From Chlorella sorokiniana (lineage: Eukaryota; Chlorophyta; Trebouxiophyceae; Chlorellales; Chlorellaceae), in NCBI GenBank assembly GCA_025917655.1, contig CP084611.1:3720001-3784000 (forward strand): 64,000 nt of DNA, read 5' to 3'. A program made the translations under genes and the position numbers. The notes beneath the pieces are model-generated. The model was not told the origin of the DNA and ran no database searches. It saw nothing but the letters and a program-made list of their open reading frames with translations. Within the stretch, counting starts at the first letter, position 1, and each line of letters opens with the position of its first letter. This document shows positions 21,801 through 34,136 of this stretch, piece by piece.

Positions 21801-24800
21801 GGAACACAGTGGCGGACAGAGCTGGGCAGGCTTGGCTGCTTGCATCTGCGCCTGGCGCTGATGGTGAGCAAGCTGCCTGGGGTTTGGCAGCGCCAAACGG
21901 CGCAGGGAGCGTAGGCCGCCAGCGGCGCCTGGCCAGCCCAGCCGTGCCCCCACCCGACAGGCTGCGCGCGGAGGCCACCACTGCATTGTACTGCAGGGCC
22001 ACGTAGCACCAGGCCACAAAGTCCAGGGCGGTGGTGGCGGCGTACCTGGCAGGGGGCAGGGAGTTGCGGATGGGGTGGGGGTGAGAGCACGGTTTGAAGG
22101 GGCAGCCCCGTGCACGTCGTCGCCGGCCAGACAGCCCACACGGCCAGTGTTGCCGCCCCTCAGCCCACCCCTCACACACCGCCAGTTTTGCCGCCCCTCA
22201 GCCCACCCGCTCACCAGTCCTGTGGCTGCCGGCTGTGGTGCTCAGCCGCCAGCACGTCCAGGTGCCCCGCGGGGGGGGGGCGAGTCCTGCTGCCGCACCA
22301 GCGGCAGGCCGCGCGCCGCCCGCTGGAAGCGCAGCAGCGTGGAGGCGGCGTGCCGCGCCGGGTTGAGGCTGCGCAGCGGCCACCCCGCCACGCTGCACCA
22401 GCCGCTGCTGTTCTCCGGGGTGCTCCTCACTGCCACCACCTCGAACAGCGCGGTTGACACCTGCCTGCCATCGCTCCCAGCGGCATCGCCGCCGCTGGTG
22501 CCTGCGCTGGCGCTGACCTGGGCAGCCGCCTGCTTGTCACGATCATGTCCGGCCCCCAGCTCCAGCGAGGGCGGCGGCTGCGCGGGGCCCGCGCCGACAG
22601 GCGCCTCCACAAACGACACGAAAGACAGCTGCAGCGGGCCGACCGTGCTGAGGTCTGGGTGGGCCAGCGGGCGGGAGCCCTCGCCGCCCATTTCGTCGCC
22701 AGACTGCGTCAGGCTCAGCGGCTGCTGTGAGGGGCCCGCACCTGCGGCCCCGCCGCCCCACCTGCCCCTGCTGGCTGGGAGGCTGCTGCCGCGCCTGCCT
22801 CAAGGTCAGCGGCGAGTCGGCGAGTGAGGCGTGGGAGGACGCGCCGCCGCGCTCTGTCGCGCCCACCGACCCGAGCACGTGCGCCCGCTGCCGCTCCTGC
22901 CGCTCGCGGGCTGCGGCGATGTCGGTGCGGCGGCAGCCATCCAAGATCTGCTGCAGCTGCTCCTGCAGCTGCTGGCCGCGCTGCAGGGAGTTGGCGGCGC
23001 CGGCCGCCGCCGGCGCTGCCACCCTGACCATCACAAAGTGCGGCGGGCGCTCCGACACCGTGCAGCACCGCAGCAAAAACTCCCACACTGCGAGGCCAAC
23101 GCAGCACGGAGATCAGTCAATGCACAGACTCAAGAAGGGCCTTGTCCAGGGGCAGCCGGCCAGCGGTTGCATGTCCCCCGCAAAACACACACACACACAA
23201 TTGAACGCACACATCCCCCATCCACTCACCTGAGGTTGACCCCGCAGGAATGCCATGCCCACTCGCTGCAGCACGCCGCTCACGGTACTGCCCAGCGTCT
23301 CGCCAAGGTACTGCCCGCTGCCCGCACGCCGCAGCGCTGCCCGGCTGCCGGCCGCGCCGCCCGACGGCGCCGCCGCTCCCGCCTCCAGGTCAGCGGGGCC
23401 TGCTGCGTCTGCTGCGGCGGCGGCCTGGCGGGCTGCGTGCCGTGTGGCCAGGCTGTAGTGGTGGCGCAGCGTGGCCAGGTAGACGAGGAAGATGGGCAGC
23501 GAGCGCAGCGGGCTGCCGTGGATGCCCAGAACCTCGGCGCTGCATGATGGCGGGCGCGCGTCGCCGGGTGGTGGCGAGAAGGCAGTGGGGAGCAAGGGGC
23601 TGCGGGTCGCGGCGCGTGCTTCACACAAGCACCCGAAGTCATGTGGAGGCAGCAAAGCAACTTCCACCCGTGCCGCCCTCCCCCAGGAAGGTGGGTGCTC
23701 ACCTGTACTGCACCTGCGCCGTCACGAAGTCGCAGCGCAGCTGCTGCGGCACGCGGAAGGCATAGGCCACCACGATGAGGGCCTCGCAGTACACCAACAC
23801 CCCCTGCCAGTACGCGCCGCTGGGGCGCACCGACACCAGGGCGTAGGCGAAGGCGGAGAGGGGCAGGGCCAGGGGCAGCAGGGAGCAGTCGGCGAGGAAG
23901 GCGAGGCAGAAGAGGGCGTAGCAGGCGTAGGAGTCGCGGTCGGGCGCCTTGGTTTGGGGGCGTGGGAGGAGGGGCATGTGAGCCTGGCATGGGCCAGCGA
24001 CAGCGCTGAGGCTGTCGCAGACTGAGGGATGTGCTGGCAGGGCGGAGAACCCGCTGCACGCGCATCAGCACATCACACAACCGCGAAACTCTGTGCCCAC
24101 CTGAGGCTTTGCCGCAGCCAGGCCCACAGGCGGGCGCCAAAGTGGCGGGCCTGCCCCGCCGTTGCCGACACCGCAGCGGCCGCAGCATCTGCTGCCGTGC
24201 CGGCCGCTGCGGGCCGCGCCCGGACCCCGGCGCTTGCTGCCGCTCCGCAAGCAGCTCTGCATCAGCCGCCAGCAGCTCCCGCTCATAGTCCGTGAGGCCA
24301 GCGGTGCTGGGAGAGGGCGGCACCGCCGCGTCAGAGCGCTGCGGTTTCCCAGGCTGGGCAGGCTCGGTCGGCAGTCCGGTGCCCGGCTGGGGCAGCTGCT
24401 GTCGATGCTGGGGCACCAGGAAGGCATACAGCTGCTGCACTGTGTCCACCCGGCTGCAAAGCTGCCAGCGGCGGCAGCCTGCACAACAGCCGGGAGATAC
24501 CGGTGGACTGTTCGTGCAGAGGACACCGAGCATTGGATGAGCCCGCAGCGCTGCGTCAGCGACACCCGCGCACCTTGAGCCTCTCCACGCGCTGCCGCCT
24601 CGCCGCACGCTGCCGGCTCTCCTCGACGGCGGCCTCCGCCTGCCTGCGCTTCCAGGCCGCCACCTGCTCCTCCAGCTGGCGCTTCTCCTCCGCCTCCTCC
24701 TCGCGCACCACGGCAACCACCCTGCATGCGAGGTACAGAACGCGTACCGCGGCCAACCATGAGCTGCCACGTGGCATGCCACCAGTGCACCAAAACTCCC

Positions 24801-27800
24801 AGGCTTCCCAAGCATGCCAGAGTAACCTGAGCCTGCCACACGCTGCGTCCACCGCATGCACCAGCGTGCTGTCCCGCCCTGCTTGCCTGTCGAAGGTGCT
24901 GCTGGCAAAGATGTGGGACTGCAGGCGGATGAGGGCCCACAGCACCACGTCGGCCAGCGCGCCGCGGTAGCCCAGGCTCAGCAGGCTCTCGCCGGGGTCC
25001 AGCCGGAACAGGCCCAGGATGTGGGCCCAAGAGCAGGCCTGAAGTGGGTGGGGGGGGGGGGGGCACCGTCGCCCATTACAATGAGCTGACGAGCTAGGCC
25101 AGGAACAGGCGCTGGAGCACAGCACAGTGTTAGCCCGCGGCTGGCAAGTACGGACAAAGGGTGCGCTGCCAGCGCTGAGGCCCACCCTGGATGCGGGGTC
25201 TGGGCGCCTGGGCGGCAGCAGCAGCTGGAGGGGCGCCTGGTAGGCCAGCGTGAGCAGCATGACCAGGAAGTTGAAGAGCGGCAGCCACCAGAACAGCCTG
25301 CAGGCGGCGGCAGGCAGCGCCGACACCAGGCACAAAGTGGTCAAAGGAGCCAGCCTGCTGAGGAGCAGCCGAGTGAAGAGCGGCCGCCAAGCCGCCCTGC
25401 AGCCACAACGCCGCCCCCACCCCAACACACACGCATGCACACACACACCACCAGCACGCGGCCCGCCCGCCCACCCGTTGCGGCGGGAGCGCAGCGCAAT
25501 GCGCGAGCGGAAGAAGGCGAGGGCCAGGGCGAGGTAGCCTGCGTGGACGATGTCGTTCTCGGCGGTGCACAGCGCCACCACGCACACCAGCAGCAGGTCC
25601 AGGTAGTGCCTGCGCCCGCGTGGGCGGCGGCGGCGGCGGGCAACTCTCATGCGGCGGCAGGGTGCGTGTCAGTGAAGGGATGAAGGCAGGGCAGCCCCAC
25701 CAGGCGTGCGGAGCGACCTGCGCAAGCCTGCCTGGTTAGGCAAGGCAGCTGCGAGGAAGCCACAGCCCGGCATCCGCCCATGGTGGGCGGGGGCACCACC
25801 CTCAAGACGCCCCCACCCCCCACCCCGGCACCTGTACACCAGGTAGCGCGCCCAGTCGTGCCAGCCCCACTGCTTCTGGGCACCCAGTTCCAGCGGATGC
25901 CACAGCAGCGACGACCCCTCTGGCTGGTCGCCGTTGCAGGGGGCTGGATCGGGGTTGCCACGGTCACGCGCAGCGTCGTGTGTCCTGCTGAATGGGCCTC
26001 CTCTTGCGGCCCTCCTGCCAGGGATGTGCGGGCAGAGGGGCCCAGCAGCGGCGCCCTGACCTGCGCCTGCGGCGACTCGATGCCGTCGAACGACCCCGCT
26101 CGGCTGTGGGATGGCGTGGAAGGGGCCTCTGCGGCGCGCCGCCGCGCTTGCTGCGCCGCGCACCGCGCCCAGCTGGCGTAGTGCGCTTGCAGGACGCAGG
26201 CGCCGAAGGAGACGTAGAGCAGCCAGAGGGCGGCGCGGTCGACGGAGGTCAGCCCCAGCCACGCCTGGTGCGGGACAGGAATGGGAGGCACAGGTGGGAG
26301 GGTGTGTCAGGGGGCGCGTGGGGCAGGAAGGCGCATGCAGCCCCGCGACGCAAGCTGGGCAGCCAGGCAAGCCTGCTTCAGGGGGCGTACCTGGAGGTCG
26401 GGGGCCAGGTGGGGCAGGGCGGCATCCACCGCTCCCAGCCCGGGCGGCCCCAGCAGCACAGAGTACTGGAGCAGGAGCAGGAGGGCCAGCACGGGCAGCA
26501 CCAGCCAGCGCCACACACACTGCGGGGGCGGGGCACCGGGTAACGCGGCCTGGTGCAGCCTTGCGGTGGGCCTGGGCGGGCGGACAGGGCACAGCAAGCC
26601 GCCACCTGGCTCACCTGCTGCTTGCCCCGGGGCAGGGCCATGCCGGCAGCGATTGCTGCCATGTAGCAGAGGGACAGGGCGTTGGCTGCCGCAAAGGCAG
26701 CCAGCAGCAGCAGAAACATGCAGATGTCCAGGTTCCAATCCTGCAAGCGGCAGTTGTGAACAGGCGAGGCACAGCACTTCAAAACAACGGGCCAGCGGCA
26801 GCAGCCGCAGCCTGTGGTGCGCAACCCCCGGCGTCCCGCTGTACTGCCGTGAGCATGGGGGCCGCACCTGCCACACCCGCTCCAGCCACTCCTGGGCTGC
26901 AAAGCGCAGCAGGCGCCAAGGCTCCAGCCCCTTCCCGCTGCTGCTGCGGCGTGTGCATCGCTGCCGCTGCCATCCCGCGCACCAGCCCACCCTGGCCCTG
27001 CAGGCTGCCAGACTCGGGTGCCCGGCTGTGCGCCGGGTGAGCTGGGCCCAGGGTCAGGGCCGCTCTGACCAGCAGGCCAGTCTATGGCACGCAGCGCCTG
27101 CTGTGTGGTGTGCTGCGCTCTGCTCAGCAGCGCCGTCGCCGCGCGCTGCAGCGACTCCAGCAGGGACATGCCCAGCATGCCCAGGGCTGCAGGGTTGAGC
27201 CCTCCATCTGCACGCAGAGGGACACCGTGGACAGGGGCTGAGACCTGAAGGGGTTGCCAGCCGAGGCAGCCAGAAGAAGGAACGCATCGGCGGCCAACCC
27301 ACCTAGGGCAGGGGGCTCCCAGCCGGGGACTGCGGCCAGAACAGGCAGCATGGCGCCCGCAACCGCCTGCCAGCTTCACCTCCTCGGGCAGCTTGCTCTG
27401 CCACCTGCAGTTGCATGCCACCAACAAAATGTCCGCAAACGTGCCTGAGGCCTCGCAGCTGTGATATGCGGCAAGCCGTGCAGCAGCAGTGTTCTGCACC
27501 TGAAGGCGCGCAGCTTCACTGCAACCGCCACCAGCAGCAAGCACTTGACGCGAAGCAGCCGCTCCAGCTGGGCTGCACCGCTGCCGCCGCCCGGCTCTGG
27601 CGGGGCTGGCAGCAGCAGCCCCGCCCACTCTGCCCAGTCCATGGCACTGGGGAGAGCTGCAGCAGCAGATCCTGCGCAAGACCAGCAGGCAGCAGGTGCT
27701 CAGCCGCGGCCCCTGCAGCCTGGGGTCCCAAGCATGCAGGGGGGCGGGGCTGCAGACCGCGCTTCAGCACTCCCCACCTGGAGCCAGGGCACGCATAGAG

Positions 27801-30800
27801 CGTACTGCGCCACCATCCACAGCCCCGCCACGGCTCCCGCGCCTTGCAGCCCGGCGCGCAGAAGCGGCTGCCGGCTGGTGGTGCCCGGGCGAGGGGCCCC
27901 CAGCAGGGGGCCAGCGCCACCACCCGGCGGTGAGCACCCAGCCCACCGCCCCCTCGTACTGCATGGCGGCGGCAAAGGCGGCGAGCGCCACCAGCTTGCT
28001 GCCGTGCAAGATGAGCAGGCGCTTGCCCAGCGCCTTCCACCCCAGCTGCGATCGCAGGCTGCACGCAAAGGGAGGAGCACGAGAGTGTGGCGGCCATGTG
28101 AGATGTGGGCTGGCTGGGTTGCATGAAAAGTTTGCGTCTTAGCGGGGGCTGGTGGGCTACCTGCGAGCGTGCCGGGCAGCCTCCGACATGGCCTGAAGCT
28201 GCAGCTGCTTGTGCAGCGTGCCCAGGCAGTAGCAGCAGCGGTAGGCTGCGATGGCCGCCAGCAGCAGCAGCGGGCGCAGCAGGCGCAGCGCGAGCTGCAG
28301 CCCAGCCGCCTCAGGGTCCAGGCCTGCAGGCGGGGGACACGCGGCACGAGTTGCAGAGGCGACTCGGGAAGCAGCCGGCCGTTGCTTGCACCATGCGATC
28401 TGCGGCCGCCGTCCACCGCACCCGCCACGCTCTTCAGGAAGGCGAGGACGCCGTCTGGAAGCGAGGGCAGGCCCGCCTCCGCCGCTGCCGCCACCGCCGG
28501 CAGCGCGGCCTGGGCAAGGAAGTCGCACGTCGCATACGCGGCCAGCAGCAGGAGCGACAGCCAGCGGCGGGACGGGGTGTCCAGCCAGACGCGGCGGATG
28601 CCTGCGGCGGCACACCGCCAAGTCAGTGCAGGAGCCCTTCAGCCGGCCAGTGTGTCTGGCTGCGGCAGCTAAGCCGGCAAGCTCACCTGGCAGGCGCTCC
28701 ACAAGGCCTCGCATCGCGGCCGGCAGCAGGCTGCTCCCCAGAGCGCGTGGCGACTGCATGCCGCCTGCAGCGGCGCCCGCCGTCATGCGGGTGCTGGCTG
28801 GCTCCCGCCACCATCCGTGCGGCGGCTGATGCAGCAGCAGGGCTGCCAGCAGCAGGAGGTACGCCAGTCCCAGCAGGGCGATGTCGCAATCCAGCAGCAG
28901 CAGGGAGTAGCCCTGCAGGCAGGCAGGCACGGCCCTTCACAAGCAGCGCATGGCGGCATGCGGCGTGCGAGACGCGCGCCCAGCCCACCAGCACAACGAT
29001 GGCGGCGGGGCCATACGGGATGGCCAGCCTGCCCGCGTGGACGACGGCAGCGGGGTGCCAGGTGGCCACGCCCTCCACGCTGCTGCAGTAGTGCTCCCCC
29101 TGGCCTCGCAGCGCACAGCGGCGCCCACGTGGCTGTGCAGCGTGGCCTGCGGGCGGAGCAGGCAGCGGCGGGACGCGTCGGCCACACCACACGGTCGACT
29201 GCTGGCCACATGCCAGCAGCACTTTACCGCTCGCCCCTCAACCTCGTGGCGCTGCCATCAACCTGCCCGCTCACCAGAAGCAGAAGCCCCAGCACGGGCA
29301 GCATGCCTGCCGTCACGCTTGGCTGCCACACACCGACCAACGACAGCAGCTGCTGCCTGTCCGGGGGCTGCAGCACGGCGTCAAAGCCAGGGAGGCCGCC
29401 GACGTAGGCGGCGTACAGTGCCGCCAGGTGCAGGCTGCAGGCGCGGGTCGGCAACAAGAGGGTCAGCGCAAGCTGTGCAGCACCCATGATGGGAGCGCTG
29501 CGCATGCACCGCGGCCATGCTGGCTGACGGGCCACACCTTGCAAACAGGCGGAGCACCACGTGGCTGCTCCCGTCCAGAACCGCCTGCACCTCAAGGCAG
29601 GCACCCAGTTGGTGGCAACAAGGTTGCAGAGTATGATCACAAGACAGCCCATGCGGAGGGGCAGAGCAGCCTTCCTCACCGCTGTCAAGCTGGGCCTCAG
29701 CTGCAGCGTCCGGGCCGCCAGCCAGGTCAGCAGGCCCGCCAGGTAGAGGCTGTGCAGCACGTCGTACTGGACAGCCCCCACCACAAACAGCACCGCCGGT
29801 ACCGCCAGGAAGCCGCAGTAGAACAGCAGGCGCAGCAGCAGGCTCCACGCCACCAGCCACGGTGCAGCTGCGGCGGAGGGGCTGTCGAGCTCGGCCACGG
29901 AGGGCAGCCCGGCACCGCTTGCGCCTGCGGTTGGGGAGCACGCACCGCTGCGCCCCGCTGCGCTGCCCGCTGGGGGCTGCTGGACCCATGCCGCAGGCTG
30001 CCCACCCGCACCAGCAGCGACTGCAGGCTCTGCGGCATCTGCTGCCGCTGCTGCTGCTGCTGCTGGATCTGCAGCAGCAGCAGGTTGCTGCTGCTCAGCG
30101 GGCTGCCGCCGGCTCGCAGCGCCGTGCACGGGCCGGCAACGGCGGCTGCTGTGGCCAGCATGGCGAGCAGCGGCAGCCAGGCGCCCGCCCGAATGCGTGT
30201 ATGCCCACAGCATCCACGAGGGGGACGTCCAGCACACGCCCCGCCACCGTCGCCCCATAGCACGCCAGCAGCCAGGCGAGGAGCAGGGAGGCCAGCGGGC
30301 GGCGCAGGCAGCGCAGCGCGGCGCCAGCCCAGCTGCCCAGCAGGGCCGACAGCCCCGCCAGCAGCAGGCAGCCGCCCAGCAGCGACGGCCGCAGCATGGC
30401 TGTGCCCGCCATGAGGGTTGCCACCACCGCGGGCCGGCTGCACAAAGCCTCCACCGCCTCCAGCAGCAGCAGCCACAGCAGCTGGCCCCAGCCCTCGGCC
30501 CGGAGGGGGCCCGGCGCTAGCGCCGAGGCTGCCGCCTGCGCCTGCTGCGAGGGAGGGCTCGTCAGCAGCGGCGAGCGCTCCCCGCTGGCGTCCCACCCGT
30601 CTGCCGCGCCGCCTGCCGAGCGGCGTGGAGGCGGGGTTCTCGCCGCCGCCTGCCGCCGCCGCCTGGGAGCCCAGCGCCAGATGGAGCGCCAGCAGGGCGG
30701 CCAGCTGGACCAGGCCGGGCAGCAGGCGCGCCCAGCCCCGCCCCTGCGCCTCGTCCAGGTCCAGCGTGAACAGGCCAAGCACGCGCGCCAGCGGCTGCAG

Positions 30801-31995
30801 CAGCGCCCAGCCGTGCAGCAGCGCCTGCCAGAGGTACAGCAGGACGAGGTAGGCCGCCGTGTACGACTGCAGCAGCGCCCGCCACGCGCCGCCACGCGAG
30901 CCGCGCCGCCCCCACCCGCCGCCCCTACCGGACCAGCGCCACACAGCGCCTGCCGCCACCAGCACGTAGGGCGCCGCCAGCACTGAGGGCTGCGCAATGG
31001 CGGCGGCCACCAGGGCGGCGGCGACGCCCGCGCCGGCCCCCTGCCCGCGGCCCAGCGCTGTGCGCCCAGCTGGCGCTGCTGCCACGCGCGCTGGCGGGCC
31101 ATGGGCTGGAGCTCCGTGCCCTCGCTGCGCTGCGCCTGCTGCTGCTGGTCGGTCTCGCGTGCCGCCTGCACCTGCGCCGCCGAAGCCAGCAGCGCCAGCA
31201 GCAGCGGCACCAGCGCCTGCGCTTGGCAAATCAGGGGAGGTGAGGGGGAGGTGGTGTCAGCAGCGGTGATGTCTTGACGTGGAACAGGCGACCAGGCACT
31301 GCAGAGGCAGCAGCATGACGCGTTGCAAGCTGGGGGCTGGCTGGCAGGCTGGCTGGCAGGCAGGGGTGCTGGCGTGGGGGCCCACCAGCAGCGCGTCTGC
31401 CAGGCTGTCGGCCCGCGGGAAGCCCAGCACCCGTAGGAAGGGCACCACGGCCCGCAGGCCGGGCGCGCCCAGCAGGAACGCGGCTTGTATGCCCAGCTGG
31501 CACAGCAGGCCCAGCGCGGACAGGCCTGCAGGCGGGGGCGGGGAGCAGGCGGGCGGGTGGGCCAGGCGGGAGGATTTGGCGCCCAGGCTGTGCCTGCCAT
31601 GCGAAAGGGGTGGCTCTGGCAAGCCTGCAGCACCCACGACCGCCGCACGCACCTGACACAGCCGCCCACAGGCGCTTGGAGCGCTGCTGCTCGGGGCGGA
31701 TGGCGGCGGAGCCCCACATCAGGAAGGCCGACAGGAACAGCAGGCCTGCCAAGGATGGGTTCATGCAGGGCAAGCGGGTGCTGCTCAGTAAGAACTTTCA
31801 ACCCGGAGGGTCCTTACACTGAGCTTGAATGGCTCGGATGCATCCCACCTGCCAGGCTGAGGTTGGTGTAGGCCACCAGCAGCAGCGTGAGGGCAGCCAG
31901 GAAGCCGCCGCTGCTGCCGTGCGCCTCATGCTGCGGCAGCGGTTGCGATGCTCGGGAGGCATCTTATGGTTGTCAAGCTCAACAGCCTGCACCAT
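18820..31995 (-). CDS. PIEZO: PIEZO mechanosensitive ion channel
   Basis: Very large trimeric stretch-gated cation channel. The C terminus is diagnostic: exon ending 19367 has GIAGLYTIVVLSIG, exon 19191-19052 has GRFLRLSLSN, PFEDLPNTRRLVGLCQDLY and GELGLEEQ, and exon 18891-18820 has LYWSLINVYRLPEVMFELT. Upstream lie LPFVYELRQLLDYATTPSTL and LTLMDWLKLEEINYSLYLV (about 21160-21025), the membrane exit KFLQGTLLFAGLLLLLWVPL (about 20790) and the extracellular cap (about 20700-19370). A charged helix EEEAEEKRQLEEQVAAWKRR at about 24725-24580 fits the intracellular beam. Between about 24800 and 31995 many hydrophobic segments with short exons form the N-terminal blades, for example AALLALHLALG and LLWLLLLEAVEAL near 30700-30480. 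The start is taken at the ATG at 31995 but needs a frame change to join the first membrane helix, so the N terminus is uncertain. The exact intron set was not fully resolved. Confidence 0.9.
22137..22210 (-). repeat. Two-copy ~37-bp direct repeat at an intron 5' end in PIEZO
   Basis: The string GCCGCCCCTCAGCCCACCC occurs twice about 38 bases apart (near 22151 and 22190), with similar flanks (CACACGGCCAGTGTT against CACACCGCCAGTTTT). On the minus strand this is the start of an intron just after the donor at about 22214. Confidence 0.7.
25050..25063 (+). repeat. Long G homopolymer in a PIEZO intron
   Basis: An uninterrupted run of about 14 G lies in non-coding sequence between PIEZO exons. Such runs are prone to length error and to quadruplex formation. 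Confidence 0.8.
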
Positions 31996-32480
31996 TACAT
32001 GAAGACATGCTAACGGGGCTGCTGCGGCTGGTTAGCTGAAAATCAACACTGCCAGCCGAGTGGAGAGAGGGGGCAGCAGTGGCGGCAGGCGGTGAGCCTA
32101 TCACAGAGCGCGGGCGCATGCAATGCGCGGTGTGTCGCTCCAGGCAGCATGTATAACCCACTTTGACGATACATGCACAGCGATTCAGCAGCCCGAGGCT
32201 TTCAGCTGTGATCCTCAAGGCCCACCCTAGTTGCCGGCGGCACGCACGGTGACGTACGTGTGATCATTTATAATCGGAAACATAACAATGTGGAAATAGC
32301 GTCATGGAGCGGAGAAGATGCTGCATCCTGGCACCCTGCCGCCATGGCGCGCCAGCCTGTCTGCATGCCGTTCATGTCGTTCCGCCCATCATGTTCAAGC
32401 CGTGTTAAAGCCCTGTCCTTTGGCCACACCCAGTAAATTTCCCTTGTTAATAGAGAAAGTTGCATAACAAACGAATAACT
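31996..32480. other. Spacer upstream of PIEZO
   Basis: The 485 bp lie between the PIEZO start and the stop of the next minus-strand gene. It should hold the PIEZO promoter and leader; the TATA-like box is listed separately. Nothing coding is recognised. Confidence 0.45.
32266..32272 (-). promoter_or_regulatory. TATA box candidate for PIEZO
   Basis: The minus strand reads TATAAAT, the best TATA match seen in any promoter region of this window. It lies about 270 bases upstream of the PIEZO ATG, predicting a leader of about 240 bases. Confidence 0.45.
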
Positions 32481-34020
32481 TCAGCCAGCAGTGATAGTGA
32501 CGTGAACCGATGGCAACGGCAGGAGGACGACTGTGAGGAAGGCAACGATCCCAAAAAACTTGACCCACTTGGCAAACAGCTGCTCCCCCTCCCTGACTGC
32601 TGAGCTTCCGGCCTCACGAATCTGCATGACGTGTTGCGCAGGGACAAGCGAGCACAGGAGGGTGGGGATATTGTCCCGCTGGCTTTGAATGCTTCGGCGT
32701 TGAATGCTTCGGAGCCCTGTCAATCGAGCCCCAAGCCTTTGCCCCATCCCCTGCACACTCTTACCGCTCCGTCCAGTTGCTTGCCCAGCGTGCCGGTTGC
32801 CCGCTGCATCCTCTTGCCCATGCGGTTGAAACCGCGGTAGATCATCCACCCTGCGGCATGCGTCTGCTCTGCGGCGCAGCGAGTGCGGGGCCCAGGTTCC
32901 ACAGTGGGTGCCTGGAGCACCCTTGGCGTACACAGGAGCCACATTTGCTGCAGCGAGGCACGCGATTGCCAGGCAGACTCACTGGAGTAGGGTTTGAACA
33001 GCGCCTCAACCTTGCGGTTCAGCCATGGCTTCTTTTGCTTCTTGCTCCTCTTCCTGCCACGCTGGTGGATGCCCTCCTCAACAGCCTGCTTGCCAGCCTC
33101 GGCCAGTTCGCCGCTCGCCGCCAGCGCTGCACCCGCCAGCACCTGCACCAAGAGGGCAGGCGAATGCAAGGTGTGCTGCGGTGTGGCTGCCTGTATGTCG
33201 ACCAGCTGTCCAAGACGGCTGCCCCCCACCTCCTTGTCCTCCTCATCCTCTAGAAGGTCGGCCATCTCGTCAGGAAGGACTGCCTCAGCCGCACTCTTGC
33301 GCTGCTCAGTTGCCCCCTGCCGCTGCCCGGGCGCTGCAGGCGCTGCATCAACAGTCACAGGGGGCCGCGCGGCGCGCGGGGCAGCAGGCAGGCTGAGACG
33401 TGGCGGTGGGGTGTTGGGGCTTGTAGGGCCTGCTCCTTCGGCCAAAGATCCGTTCGCCTCGGTGGACGCATCCCATATTGGCCTGGGTGCATGGAAAATT
33501 GCAGCTTGAGTTGTTGTGCTGTCGTTGCGGGAAGTGGATGCGATAGTAACCCTGCAAGCACACCATTCATCCAAGCTCTCTGACAGGGTGGACTCCGTGG
33601 GCGCTTCGCTGGCGCTCGGGCTGATGCGCGCCGCCGAGCGCATTCTGACACCGCCACGACCGGCATCGATGGCGTCGTGCTCACGCAGCGCCTCGGCACT
33701 CAAGCTTCTCCCAGGGCCGCTCTTGCGGGTGCGCCTGCCTCCCTGGGTGCGCACCTGCAAAGCGCCACGCCGCGCTCAAGCCAGCGGCTTCTCGTCTGTG
33801 TCAGCAGCTACCGGGCCGCAGCCTTGGATTAGCTCACCTGCTTACCCTCCTCCTCGATGACTCTCACATAGGCCACACAGACGAGGACAGCGTATAGGCC
33901 AAGTCTGAGGGCCATGAACGATGCACTTAGCGCCGAGAGAGTCAGGGCCCACAAGCCGGGCGCCGCGGCGGCTGCCCACGAGCCCAGCGCAGCCAGGGTT
34001 GCTGCCATACTCCCAAACAT
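32481..34020 (-). CDS. Unrecognised 399-residue protein with hydrophobic N and C ends
   Basis: Four exons translate without any frame break: 34020-33838, 33754-32983, 32868-32765 and 32621-32481. Phases agree at each junction and give 399 residues. The N-terminal 60 residues include two hydrophobic stretches (GLWALTLSALSASFMAL and LGLYAVLVCVAYVRV), then a basic Ser/Arg region, a Pro/Ala-rich linker and an acidic patch (LPDEMADLLEDEEDKEVGG). An Ala-rich helix (LAGAALAASGELAEAGKQA) leads to a strongly basic segment (RGRKRSKKQKKPW). The last exon ends in a hydrophobic tail (FFGIVAFLTVVLLPLP) eight residues from the end. I recognise no domain. The shape suggests a protein held in a membrane at both ends with a cytosolic or stromal loop, but this is inference. 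Confidence 0.75.
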
Positions 34021-34136
34021 GGATCGGTATGTTTATGATGAGTCGCAATTACTCGCCATACCAGCGCCGTCGCTGGACATGCTGGGCCGGCCATGGGAGC
34101 ATGCAGCTCAGTGCCAATGTGTTAAAGAATGAGCGT

